Below, in pieces: positions 42,694 through 50,894 of a stretch of 64,000 nucleotides of DNA (the first letter of the stretch is position 1; every line of letters starts with the position of its first letter). Location of the stretch: contig JAFZAP010000114.1 of assembly GCA_017557185.1 (NCBI GenBank), positions 1-64,000 on the forward strand, in the 5' to 3' direction. The notes beneath the pieces are model-generated. The model saw only the letters and a program-made list of their open reading frames with translations. It was not told the DNA's origin and ran no database searches. Made by a program: the position numbers and the translations under genes. The DNA is from Prevotella sp. (GTDB lineage Bacteria; Bacteroidota; Bacteroidia; Bacteroidales; Bacteroidaceae).

Positions 42694-43884
42694 TTACACC
42701 CAGATGAGGTCGCTCATGACGTCGTCGCTGACGAAGAGACCTTGGCGTGTGAGGTGGATGAATGACTTGCCTTCGGACGAGGTTTCTATCTTCAAGAAGC
42801 CTGCGTCGAGACTGCGGCGGGCCTGCTGCAACAGGTAGCGGCGATAGCGGTCGGGTAGGGTGTTGAGGTTGATTCCGTCGCGAGTGCGTAAGGCTGTGGT
42901 AATGAGGTCGTTATAGCGTGTGTCTTCATCAATTACTTCTGCCGTGAACGGGCGCTTTCCCTGTTCGATGGATTCCACGTATTGCTGCAGGTCGCTGACG
43001 TTCCACGAGCGCGTGTGGCCGTCGTAGCTGTGGGCGGCTGCCCCGATGCCGATGTAGGGCGTCTGGTTCCAGTAGCTGCTGTTGTGGCGCGAGCGGAATC
43101 CGGGCAGACACCAGTTGCTGATTTCGTAGTGTTCGTAGCCTGCAGCAGCGAGGCCGTCGATGAGTGCTTCGTACATCTGCCTAGAGAGTTCGTCGCTGCC
43201 ATTCTCCATTTTCCATTCTCCATTCTCCATTATCCGTTTGTACAGAGGCGTGCCTTCCTCAATCATGAGCGAATAGGCGGAGATGTGCTGAGGCTGCAGG
43301 GCGACGGCCTGTCGGATGTCGGCGAGCCATTGGTCGAGAGTTTGTCCCGGGAAGCCGAACATCAGGTCGATGCTAACGTTGGCGATGCCGGCTTGTCGCA
43401 GGCGATGGATAGCCTCGACGGCCTGTTGGGCAGTGTGGCGGCGGTGCAGGAAGCGCAGCCGCTCGTCGCTGAAAGTCTGAATGCCGAGGGAAGTGCGGTT
43501 GATACCGAGTTGAGGTAACACCTCAGCAAACGAAGCTGTAACATCGTCTGGATTGCATTCTATGGTGACTTCCTGTAGGGCTGATACTTCGTAGTGCAGG
43601 CGGATGGCATCAAAGAGCCGCTGCAGGTTGTCGGCTGTGAGCAGCGACGGAGTGCCTCCGCCCAGATAGATGGTTTCTATTCTCTCTCCCCTCTCGTCTC
43701 TTCTCTCTCCCCTCTCGTCACTCGTCTCTCCTCTCTCCCCGCTCTTCTCTGCCCTCATTTCCATCTCCCGGCATAGTGCCTCGACATAGCGATTCTGCCA
43801 CGTCGAAGAGAGCGTGGTAGAGTAGAAGCCGCAATAGATGCATCGGCTCTTGCAGAAGGGGATATGTAAGTATAAACCTGCCAT
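42694..43884 (-). CDS. hemW: HemW-like radical SAM protein with two repeat insertions
   Basis: A 396-residue radical SAM protein. The cluster motif is CKSRCIYC (C11, C15, C18) with F20 instead of the cysteine typical of HemN, GGGTPS at 75-80, and YEHYEISNW in the C-terminal half. HemW is a haem chaperone; the protein lacks the extra N-terminal arm of HemN. Between MEMRAE and ETIYLGGGTPS, residues 46-68 (KSGERGETSDERGERRD...) are a translated simple repeat (43681-43749), and MENGEWKMENG (about 43199-43235) is another. Both are in surface loops and in frame. The promoter lies only 9 nt upstream. Confidence 0.85.
   Translation of the reverse strand: MAGLYLHIPFCKSRCIYCGFYSTTLSSTWQNRYVEALCREMEMRAEKSGERGETSDERGERRDERGERIETIYLGGGTPSLLTADNLQRLFDAIRLHYEVSALQEVTIECNPDDVTASFAEVLPQLGINRTSLGIQTFSDERLRFLHRRHTAQQAVEAIHRLRQAGIANVSIDLMFGFPGQTLDQWLADIRQAVALQPQHISAYSLMIEEGTPLYKRIMENGEWKMENGSDELSRQMYEALIDGLAAAGYEHYEISNWCLPGFRSRHNSSYWNQTPYIGIGAAAHSYDGHTRSWNVSDLQQYVESIEQGKRPFTAEVIDEDTRYNDLITTALRTRDGINLNTLPDRYRRYLLQQARRSLDAGFLKIETSSEGKSFIHLTRQGLFVSDDVMSDLIWV
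43199..43235. repeat. CCATTCTCCATTTTCC simple repeat inside hemW
   Basis: Five copies of CATT(C/T)TCC-like sequence read in frame as IMENGEWKMENGS. Confidence 0.8.
43681..43749. repeat. CTCTCCCCTCTCGTC simple repeat inside hemW
   Basis: Five to six variants of CTCTCTCCCCTCTCGTC give a 23-residue Glu/Arg-rich insert just before the GGGTPS motif. Confidence 0.85.
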
Positions 43885-43892
43885 TTCGGTGG

Positions 43893-43900
43893 CAAAATTA
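43893..43900 (-). promoter_or_regulatory. -7 element of the hemW-kinase operon
   Basis: TAATTTTG on the minus strand, 9 nt before the ATG at 43884, predicting a very short leader. Confidence 0.65.
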
Positions 43901-44012
43901 CTAATAAGTAATAAAAAAATGAAGGTTTTCGGGAAAAGTTTTGGCTATTCGGTGAAAAATGAGTAATTTCGTCGGCAAAATTTTTTCAAACCAATTAAAA
44001 CTACCTTTTGAT

Positions 44013-46172
44013 ATGAAAGTTTATCAGACAAATGAGATCAAGAACATCGCACTCATTGGCAGTGCGGGTTCCGGCAAGACTACTCTTGCCGAGGCAATGC
44101 TTTTTGAGAGTGGTGTAATCAAGCGCCGTGGTAGCGTAGAGCAGAAAAACACGGTGAGTGACTATTTCCCTGTGGAGCAGGAATATGGCTACTCGGTATT
44201 CTCCACCGTCCTGCACACGGAGTGGAACGGCAAAAAGCTGAATTTTATTGACTGCCCGGGTTCGGACGACTTCGTGGGTGGTGCCATCACGGCGCTGAAC
44301 GTGACCGACCAGGCTGTGATCGTGGTCAACGGTACCTATGGTCCTGAGGTGGGCACGATGAATGCCTTCCGCAACACGGAGAAGCTGCAGAAGCCTGTCA
44401 TCTTCCTCGTGAACCAGCTCGACAAGGAGCATTGCGACTTCGACATGATCCTCTCGAACCTGAAGGATGTGTATGGCCCGAAGGTGGTGCCCGTGCAGTT
44501 CCCGGTGGTATGCGGTCCTGGCTTTAATGCCGTCATCGACGTACTGCTGATGAAGAAGTACTCGTGGAAGCCCGAGGGTGGCGCTCCCATCATCGAGGAC
44601 ATTCCCGCCGACCTCATGGACAAGGCTCAGGAGATGCACGACGCTCTCGTCGAGGCTGCCGCCGGTAACGACGACGCCCTGATGGAGAAGTTCTTCGAGG
44701 AGATGACTCTCTCGGAGGACGAGATGCGTGAGGGTATCCGCAAGGGTCTGGTGACACGTAGCATCTTCCCGGTGTTCTGCGTCTGCGCAGGCAGGGATAT
44801 GGGTGTGCGCCGCCTGATGGAGTTCCTCGGCAACGTGGTGCCCTTCGTGACCGATATGCCGAAGGTGAAGAACGCTGCCGGCGAGGAGATTGCTCCCGAT
44901 TCGAACGGCCCGACGTCGCTCTTCTTCTTCAAGACCGGTATGGAACCCCACATCGGTGAGGTGAGCTACTTCAAGGTGATGAGCGGTACGGTGAAGCCCG
45001 GCGACGACCTGACGAATGTAGACCGTGGCTCGAAGGAGCGCATGGGTCAGCTCTATGCTTGCGCTGGTGCAAACCGCGTGGCTGTCGACGAGCTGAAGGC
45101 AGGCGACATCGGCTGCACCGTGAAGCTGAAGGACGTGAAGACCGGCAACACGCTGAACGGCAAGGACATCGACTGGAAGTTCGACTACATCAAGTATCCT
45201 AACTCGAAGTATTCGCGTGCCATCAAGCCCGTGAGCTCTTCGGATATGGAGAAGATGATGGCTGCCGTGCTGAAGATGCGTCAGGAAGATCCCACATGGG
45301 TTGTGGAGCAGTCGAAGGAGTTGCGCCAGACCATCATCCACGGTCAGGGCGAGTTCCACCTGCGCACGCTGAAGTGGCGTCTGGAGAACAACGAGAAGAT
45401 TCCCGTGGAGTATGTGGAGCCGAAGATTCCGTATCGCGAGACCATCTCGAAGATGGCACGTGCCGACTATCGTCACAAGAAGCAGTCGGGTGGTAGCGGA
45501 CAGTTCGGTGAGGTACACCTCATCATGGAGCCCTACACCGAGGGTATGCCCGATCCCACGTCGTTCAAGATCAACGGCCAGGAGTTCAAGATGAACATCA
45601 AGGGCAAGGAAGAGATCGACCTGGAGTGGGGCGGCAAGCTAGTCTTCATCAACTCCGTCGTCGGTGGTGCCATCGACACCCGCTTCATGCCCGCTATCCT
45701 TAAGGGTATCATGGAGCGTATGGAGCGCGGTCCGCTCACGGGTTCGTATGCCCGCGACGTGCGCGTCATCGTCTATGATGGTAAGATGCACCCGGTGGAC
45801 AGCAATGAGCTTTCGTTCATGCTCGCTGCCCGCAACGCCTTCTCATTGGCATTTAAGGATGCCGGCCCGAAGGTGCTTGAGCCTATCTACGACCTGGAAG
45901 TGCTCGTGCCCGCCGACTACATGGGTGACGTGATGAGCGACCTGCAGGGACGCCGTGCCATCATCATGGGTATGGACTCGGAAGGTGGCTACCAGAAGCT
46001 CAATGCCAAGATTCCTCTGAAGGAGCTCTCCAGCTACTGTATCGCTCTGAGCTCGCTCACGGGCGGCCGTGCTTCGTTCACCACGAAGTTCGCCAGCTAC
46101 GAGCTTGTTCCCAACGATATCCAGCAGGCTCTTATCGCTGCTCACGAGGCAGAAGAGAAGGAGGAAGACTAA
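44013..46172 (+). CDS. EF-G paralogue (EF-G2-like) lacking the catalytic histidine
   Basis: From the ATG at 44013 the protein has 719 residues; an upstream in-frame ATG (43959) adds 18 residues without homology. All five EF-G domains are present. The G1 loop is GSAGSGKT (16-23), NQLD replaces NKxD, and the DTPGH segment reads DCPGSDDF with S84 in place of the histidine that activates water. Switch I also departs from canonical (SDYFPVEQEYGYSV instead of the RGITI segment). This matches the EF-G2 type of Bacteroidetes, of which the B. thetaiotaomicron protein is reported to work without GTP hydrolysis and to matter under starvation. It is not in a str operon. It ends opposite clpC at a shared terminator. 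Confidence 0.9.
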   Translation: MKVYQTNEIKNIALIGSAGSGKTTLAEAMLFESGVIKRRGSVEQKNTVSDYFPVEQEYGYSVFSTVLHTEWNGKKLNFIDCPGSDDFVGGAITALNVTDQAVIVVNGTYGPEVGTMNAFRNTEKLQKPVIFLVNQLDKEHCDFDMILSNLKDVYGPKVVPVQFPVVCGPGFNAVIDVLLMKKYSWKPEGGAPIIEDIPADLMDKAQEMHDALVEAAAGNDDALMEKFFEEMTLSEDEMREGIRKGLVTRSIFPVFCVCAGRDMGVRRLMEFLGNVVPFVTDMPKVKNAAGEEIAPDSNGPTSLFFFKTGMEPHIGEVSYFKVMSGTVKPGDDLTNVDRGSKERMGQLYACAGANRVAVDELKAGDIGCTVKLKDVKTGNTLNGKDIDWKFDYIKYPNSKYSRAIKPVSSSDMEKMMAAVLKMRQEDPTWVVEQSKELRQTIIHGQGEFHLRTLKWRLENNEKIPVEYVEPKIPYRETISKMARADYRHKKQSGGSGQFGEVHLIMEPYTEGMPDPTSFKINGQEFKMNIKGKEEIDLEWGGKLVFINSVVGGAIDTRFMPAILKGIMERMERGPLTGSYARDVRVIVYDGKMHPVDSNELSFMLAARNAFSLAFKDAGPKVLEPIYDLEVLVPADYMGDVMSDLQGRRAIIMGMDSEGGYQKLNAKIPLKELSSYCIALSSLTGGRASFTTKFASYELVPNDIQQALIAAHEAEEKEED

Positions 46173-46217
46173 GCTTTGGTCGACTCCGCGTTGCATGTCA
46201 GCATGCAACAAAAAGAA

Positions 46218-46250
46218 AAGCAGGGTGCCGCTTGGCATCCTGCTTCTTTT
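46218..46250. terminator. Bidirectional terminator between the EF-G paralogue and clpC
   Basis: A 12-bp stem AAGCAGGGTGCC (46218-46229) / GGCATCCTGCTT (46234-46245) with a GCTT loop and one G-U pair; A-run on the left and CTTTTG on the right let it serve both strands. Confidence 0.88.
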
Positions 46251-46272
46251 GTTGTATGATGTCGGTAGTGTC

Positions 46273-48822
46273 CTATTGTTCAGCTACCTTGATGCAGAGC
46301 TCATCCTTGTCGGCGCACTTGTCGACGGTGAGCAGGCTGCCCTGGGCAATATCGCCATCAAGGACATGTTCGCAGACGATGTCTTCAACGTAGTTCTGGA
46401 TGGCACGCTTCAGCGGGCGGGCACCGAACTGCACGTCGTAGCCCTTCGTGGCGACAAACTCCTTGGCGGCATCGGTGAGCTGCAGCTGGTAGCCCATGCC
46501 GGCGATGCGCTTGTAGAGGCTGTCGAGCTCGATGTCGACGATGCGCTTGATGGCATTGAGGTCGAGCTGGTCGAAGGTGATGATTTCGTCGAGACGGTTG
46601 AGGAACTCGGGTGCGAACTGCTTCGACAGGGCTTTCTGCACGATCTGGCGGGCATGCTGCTTGTCGCGCTCGTCGAGATCGGTGCCGAAGCTGCCGCCTG
46701 CCGTGAAGCCCACGCCGCGTCCGAACTCCTTCAGCTGGCGCGTGCCGGCATTCGACGTCATGATGATCACGGTGTTGCGGAAGTCCACCAGTCGGCCGTT
46801 GCCATCGGTGAGACGACCTTCGTCGAGCACCTGCAGCAACATGTTGAACACGTTCTGATGAGCCTTCTCGATTTCGTCGAGCAGTACGATGGAGTAGGGC
46901 TTGCGGCGCACGCGCTCGGTGAGCTGGCCGCCTTCCTCGTAGCCCACGTAGCCCGGAGGCGCACCAATCAGGCGTGAGGTGTTGAAGGCTTCGGTGTATT
47001 CGCTCATATCGATGCGGATGAGGGCATCATTCGAACCGAACATGAACTCTGCCAGCTTCTTGGCGAGGTAGGTCTTACCCACACCCGTAGGACCGAGGAA
47101 CATGAACACGCCGATGGGGTGGTTAGGCTCGCGCAGTCCGACTCGGTTGCGCTGGATGGCCTTCACCAGTTTGTCGATGGCGGCATCTTGTGCCACGATG
47201 TGCTTCTTCAGCTCGGTGGCCATGCCCTTCAGACGGATTCCTTCGGCCTCGGCCATGCGCTGTACGGGCACTCCCGTCATCATCGACACCACGTCGGCAA
47301 CTTCTTTCTCTGTCACCACTTCGCGGGAGGAAGCATCGCCTGCCGTCCACTCCTTCTGCAGTTCGGCCAGCTCGCGCTCCAGCTGTGTCTGGCGGTCGCG
47401 ATAGCCAGCAGCTAACTCGAAGTTCTGGTTGCGCACGGCATCTTGCTTCTTCTCCTTGATGAATCCGATTTCCTTCTCCTTCTCGATAATCGACGGCGGC
47501 ACCTCTGCATGCTGCAGGTGTACGCGCGAGCCGGTTTCGTCGAGGGCGTCTATGGCCTTGTCGGGGAAGAAGCGGTCGGTGACATAGCGGCCTGTCAGTT
47601 TGACACATGCCTGTAGGGCGTCGTCGGTGTAGGTGACATGGTGGTGTTCCTCGTAGCGGTCCTTGATGTTCTGCAGGATCTGCAGCGTCTGTTCGGGTGT
47701 CGTCGGATCAACGATGACCTTCTGGAAACGGCGCTCCAGCGCTCCGTCCTTCTCGATGGAGTTACGGTATTCGTCGAGCGTGGTGGCTCCGATGCATTGT
47801 ATGGTGCCACGGGCCAGCGCTGGCTTCATGATGTTGGCGGCATCCATGCTGCCAGGCGTGGAGCCTGCTCCGATCATCGTGTGTATCTCATCGATGAAGA
47901 CGATGATGTCAGGGTTCTGCTCCAGTTCCTTGATCAGCGCCTTGATGCGCTCCTCGAACTGTCCGCGATACTTCGTGCCGGCAACGATCGACGTCATGTC
48001 GAGGTTCACCAGTCGCTTGCCGAAGAGCACGGGCGACGTGCGGCGACGAGCGATGAGCTGTGCCAGGCCTTCGACGATGGCACTCTTTCCGACGCCCGGC
48101 TCGCCGATGAGGATGGGGTTGTTCTTCTTGCGGCGGCAGAGAATCTCCACGACGCGTTGTATCTCACTCTCACGTCCTACTACGGGGTCAAGCACTCCGT
48201 CAAGCGCAGCCTTTGTGAGGTCGGTCGAGAAATTGTCGAGTACAGGGGTCTTGCTGGCTGTCTTGCGGGCTTGCGCAGTAGCCTGCATACCCGACGACGA
48301 GTTCTGACGGCTGTTGCTTGAAGCCATCGTGTCGTCGTCCTCCTCGTCCTCGTCAGGCAGACCGATTCCGTTCTGTGTCGGCGTGGTCTTTGCCCTCAGA
48401 TAAGTAATGGTATCTTCGTATGTCATATTGTTTGTTTCTAGGATTTCCTTGGCACCATTATTCACCGAGTCGTGCAGGATGGCCAAAAGCAGATGCTCGA
48501 CCTCGACAACCTGCGTGTGCTGGATGCGTGCCTCGAGAACAGCCAGCTTCAGGATGTTGCTGGCACGCTCGTTCAGCACAAGGTCGCGCGTGTGGATAGG
48601 TGTTCCCAACTCGTCTTCGCGCACCCTTGACTCCAACGCCTCCTTCACCGACGGCAGGTCGACCTGCAATCGCTGGAACAAACGCGTGACGGTATCGTTC
48701 TGTTCGCGCAGTATGCCCAGCAACAGATGCTCCGGCCCCACCGATCGGCTGGCGAGGCGCGTCGCTTCTTCGCGGCTAAAGGCGAGGACTTGCGATACCT
48801 TGGTCGAAAACTGGTTAGTCAT
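46273..48822 (-). CDS. clpC: ClpC-type AAA+ unfoldase
   Basis: An 849-residue HSP100 protein: N-domain with two Clp-N repeats (FSREEATRLASRSVGPEHLL... and NILKLAVLEARIQHTQVVEVEHLL), first Walker A GEPGVGKS, a UvrB/ClpC-type coiled coil around RDRQTQLERELAELQKE, and second Walker A GPTGVGKT. It loads unfolded substrates to ClpP in the cytoplasm. A Gln/Ser-rich linker (SSNSRQNSSSGMQATAQ) follows the N-domain. No -7 match is evident right upstream, so it may be read from the trmH-hisB side; the 113-nt gap shows nothing else. The gene's 3' end faces a two-way terminator. Confidence 0.92.
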   Translation of the reverse strand: MTNQFSTKVSQVLAFSREEATRLASRSVGPEHLLLGILREQNDTVTRLFQRLQVDLPSVKEALESRVREDELGTPIHTRDLVLNERASNILKLAVLEARIQHTQVVEVEHLLLAILHDSVNNGAKEILETNNMTYEDTITYLRAKTTPTQNGIGLPDEDEEDDDTMASSNSRQNSSSGMQATAQARKTASKTPVLDNFSTDLTKAALDGVLDPVVGRESEIQRVVEILCRRKKNNPILIGEPGVGKSAIVEGLAQLIARRRTSPVLFGKRLVNLDMTSIVAGTKYRGQFEERIKALIKELEQNPDIIVFIDEIHTMIGAGSTPGSMDAANIMKPALARGTIQCIGATTLDEYRNSIEKDGALERRFQKVIVDPTTPEQTLQILQNIKDRYEEHHHVTYTDDALQACVKLTGRYVTDRFFPDKAIDALDETGSRVHLQHAEVPPSIIEKEKEIGFIKEKKQDAVRNQNFELAAGYRDRQTQLERELAELQKEWTAGDASSREVVTEKEVADVVSMMTGVPVQRMAEAEGIRLKGMATELKKHIVAQDAAIDKLVKAIQRNRVGLREPNHPIGVFMFLGPTGVGKTYLAKKLAEFMFGSNDALIRIDMSEYTEAFNTSRLIGAPPGYVGYEEGGQLTERVRRKPYSIVLLDEIEKAHQNVFNMLLQVLDEGRLTDGNGRLVDFRNTVIIMTSNAGTRQLKEFGRGVGFTAGGSFGTDLDERDKQHARQIVQKALSKQFAPEFLNRLDEIITFDQLDLNAIKRIVDIELDSLYKRIAGMGYQLQLTDAAKEFVATKGYDVQFGARPLKRAIQNYVEDIVCEHVLDGDIAQGSLLTVDKCADKDELCIKVAEQ

Positions 48823-48935
48823 ATTCTAAATGATGCTTAAACTTATTCGTGAACTCTTTTTACCTTCGGCCCTTGTCAGTTTCCCTTGGGGGGTGAAGGG
48901 CTCTGCTGACAACATGCAAAGAGCGTGCCAACTTT

Positions 48936-50009
48936 TCAGAGCGTGCCCTTCGACGATGGCAGCTGGAAGTGTTCCACATCGCGTCTGACGGCCATGCGCA
49001 GCGATCTGGCCAGCGCCTTGAAGATGGCTTCAATCTTGTGATGTTCGTTCTGTCCCTCGGCCTTGATGTTGAGGTTCATACGCGCTGCGTCGCTCAGGCT
49101 CTTGAAGAAGTGCAGGAACATCTCTGTTGGCATGTCGCCGATCTTCTCGCGCTGGAAGTCGGCATCCCACACCAGCCAAGGGCGTCCGCCGAAGTCGAGT
49201 GCCACCTGGCAGAGACAGTCGTCCATAGGGAGGCAGAAGCCGTAGCGGGCAATGCCGCGCTTGTCGCCCAGGGCCTTTGCGAGACATTCGCCCAGAGCGA
49301 GTGCTGTGTCCTCAATGGTGTGGTGTTCATCAACGTGCAGGTCGCCATCGACGTGGATGGTGACATCCATCTGTCCGTGATGCCCTATCTGCTCGAGCAT
49401 GTGGTCGAAGAAGCCCAGACCTGTATGGATGTCGCAGCGGCCCGTGCCGTCGAGGTCGAGTCGCACGTAGATATCGGTTTCGCGCGTGGTGCGCCTCACC
49501 TCTGCCGTTCGCTCTCCGGCGAAGAGACGCTCAGCGATGTCCTTCCACGTGAGGCCGTCCTCGCCGAGGATAAGTGCCTGACAGCCAAGGTTTTCTGCCA
49601 ACTGTCGGTCAGACTGCCGGTCGCCGATGACGTAGCTGCCTGCCAAGTCGATGTCGGGATTCTGCAGATAGTGGGTGAGCATTCCCGTTCCCGGCTTGCG
49701 CATAGGGGAGTTGTCCTCGGGGAAGTGGCGGTCGATGAGCTGTTCGTCGAAGGTGATTCCCTCGTCCTCTAATGCCTGCAGAATGAAGTTGTGTACGGGC
49801 CAGAACGTCTCTTCCGGGAACGACGGCGTGCCCAGTCCGTCCTGATTGCTCACCATGACGAAGTGGAAGTCGGTGTGCCGGCGGATGAAGCCCAGATACT
49901 GGAACATCCCCTCGGTGAACCGCAGTTTCTCGAACGAGTCGATCTGTTCGTCAGCCGGCTCTCTGATGAGCGTACCGTCGCGGTCTATGAATAGTATTCT
50001 GTGTGGCAT
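48936..50009 (-). CDS. hisB: Bifunctional histidinol-phosphatase / imidazoleglycerol-phosphate dehydratase
   Basis: A 357-residue fusion: HAD phosphatase (FIDRDGTLI with D9 and D11, to about residue 165), then imidazoleglycerol-phosphate dehydratase ([28 protein letters not shown], and [12 protein letters not shown] as the metal-binding histidine sets). The two catalyse steps 7 and 9 of histidine synthesis. The rest of the his operon is not in the window, so the gene is detached; it is 12 nt downstream of the TrmH-type gene and probably shares its transcript. Confidence 0.93.
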   Translation of the reverse strand: MPHRILFIDRDGTLIREPADEQIDSFEKLRFTEGMFQYLGFIRRHTDFHFVMVSNQDGLGTPSFPEETFWPVHNFILQALEDEGITFDEQLIDRHFPEDNSPMRKPGTGMLTHYLQNPDIDLAGSYVIGDRQSDRQLAENLGCQALILGEDGLTWKDIAERLFAGERTAEVRRTTRETDIYVRLDLDGTGRCDIHTGLGFFDHMLEQIGHHGQMDVTIHVDGDLHVDEHHTIEDTALALGECLAKALGDKRGIARYGFCLPMDDCLCQVALDFGGRPWLVWDADFQREKIGDMPTEMFLHFFKSLSDAARMNLNIKAEGQNEHHKIEAIFKALARSLRMAVRRDVEHFQLPSSKGTL

Positions 50010-50021
50010 ATTCTGTTGTTG

Positions 50022-50774
50022 TTAGGGTTTTCTTCTGAATTCTGAGCAGACGATAGCGGTAGCGATGGCAACATTCAGGCTGTCGGCAGTCGCACGTCCT
50101 TCGGGATAGTTCGGAATGAGCAGACGGTGGCTCACGCGGCGCGCAATATCGGGCGAGACGCCCTTTCCCTCGTTGCCCATGACGATAAGCCCCCGCGGCT
50201 GCAGCGTCTGCCGATAGATGTTCTCGCCGTCGAGGAATGTTCCATAGACTGGAGTTCCGGCTGGCAGCGAGTCGATAAGTGCAGCAAGGTCAGTATAAAG
50301 TATATGTACACGCGCGATGCTGCCCATCGTGGCTTGTATCACCTTGGGGTTGTAGGCGTCGGCGCTGTCGAGACTGCAGTAGATGGTGTCGATGCCGAAC
50401 CAGTCGGCCAGACGGATGATCGTGCCCAAGTTGCCGGGGTCCTGCACGCCGTCGAGCGCCAGCGAAAGCTGGGAGTCAGGCGCTCCCTCCGCTACTGATA
50501 CCTTGGGAATATCGAACACGCCCAGCACCTGTTGCGGGTGCTGCAGGAAACTCAGCTTGCGCAGCTCGTCATCCGTCACCTCGACGACCGTTTCAGCACG
50601 ATGCGGGTGCCGGCTTTCCATCCATTCGCGAGTGGCAAACAGCTCGCGGGCAGGCATCACCGCGAGCAGGTCGCCCACCACTTTGGGCCCCTCTGCCACG
50701 AAGACACCTTCCTGCCGCCGGTATTTCTTTTGCTCCAGCGAACGGATGAATTTCAGTTTCGCCTTGCTGATCAT
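50022..50774 (-). CDS. TrmH/SpoU-family RNA 2'-O-methyltransferase
   Basis: A 250-residue SPOUT enzyme with a short N-terminal RNA-binding part (SKAKLKFIRSLEQKKYR) and the SpoU motifs: DPGNLGTIIR, IVMGNEGKGVS and SLNVAIATAI, which form the trefoil knot that binds SAM. It methylates a ribose 2'-OH in rRNA or tRNA; the precise target is not clear. The -7 element ends 6 nt before the ATG, so the transcript should have almost no leader. hisB follows at 12 nt. It is divergent from tamL. Confidence 0.88.
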   Translation of the reverse strand: MISKAKLKFIRSLEQKKYRRQEGVFVAEGPKVVGDLLAVMPARELFATREWMESRHPHRAETVVEVTDDELRKLSFLQHPQQVLGVFDIPKVSVAEGAPDSQLSLALDGVQDPGNLGTIIRLADWFGIDTIYCSLDSADAYNPKVIQATMGSIARVHILYTDLAALIDSLPAGTPVYGTFLDGENIYRQTLQPRGLIVMGNEGKGVSPDIARRVSHRLLIPNYPEGRATADSLNVAIATAIVCSEFRRKP

Positions 50775-50779
50775 GTTTG

Positions 50780-50787
50780 CAAAGGTA
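50780..50787 (-). promoter_or_regulatory. -7 element of the trmH-hisB transcript
   Basis: TACCTTTG on the minus strand ending 6 nt before the ATG at 50774; with the usual start-site spacing this gives a leaderless or near-leaderless mRNA. Confidence 0.7.
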
Positions 50788-50881
50788 CGAATAAAAAATG
50801 AAAACGATTATTTTTTCTACAATTTTCATTTATTATTCTGCAATTTTCAATGATCAGTTATCAATTCTCAATTATTCTTCG

Positions 50882-50889
50882 TACCTTTG
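50882..50889 (+). promoter_or_regulatory. -7 element of tamL
   Basis: TACCTTTG 6 nt before the GTG at 50895. It falls within the longer open frame that starts at the ATG at 50850 and so excludes that start. Confidence 0.7.
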
Positions 50890-50894
50890 CACGT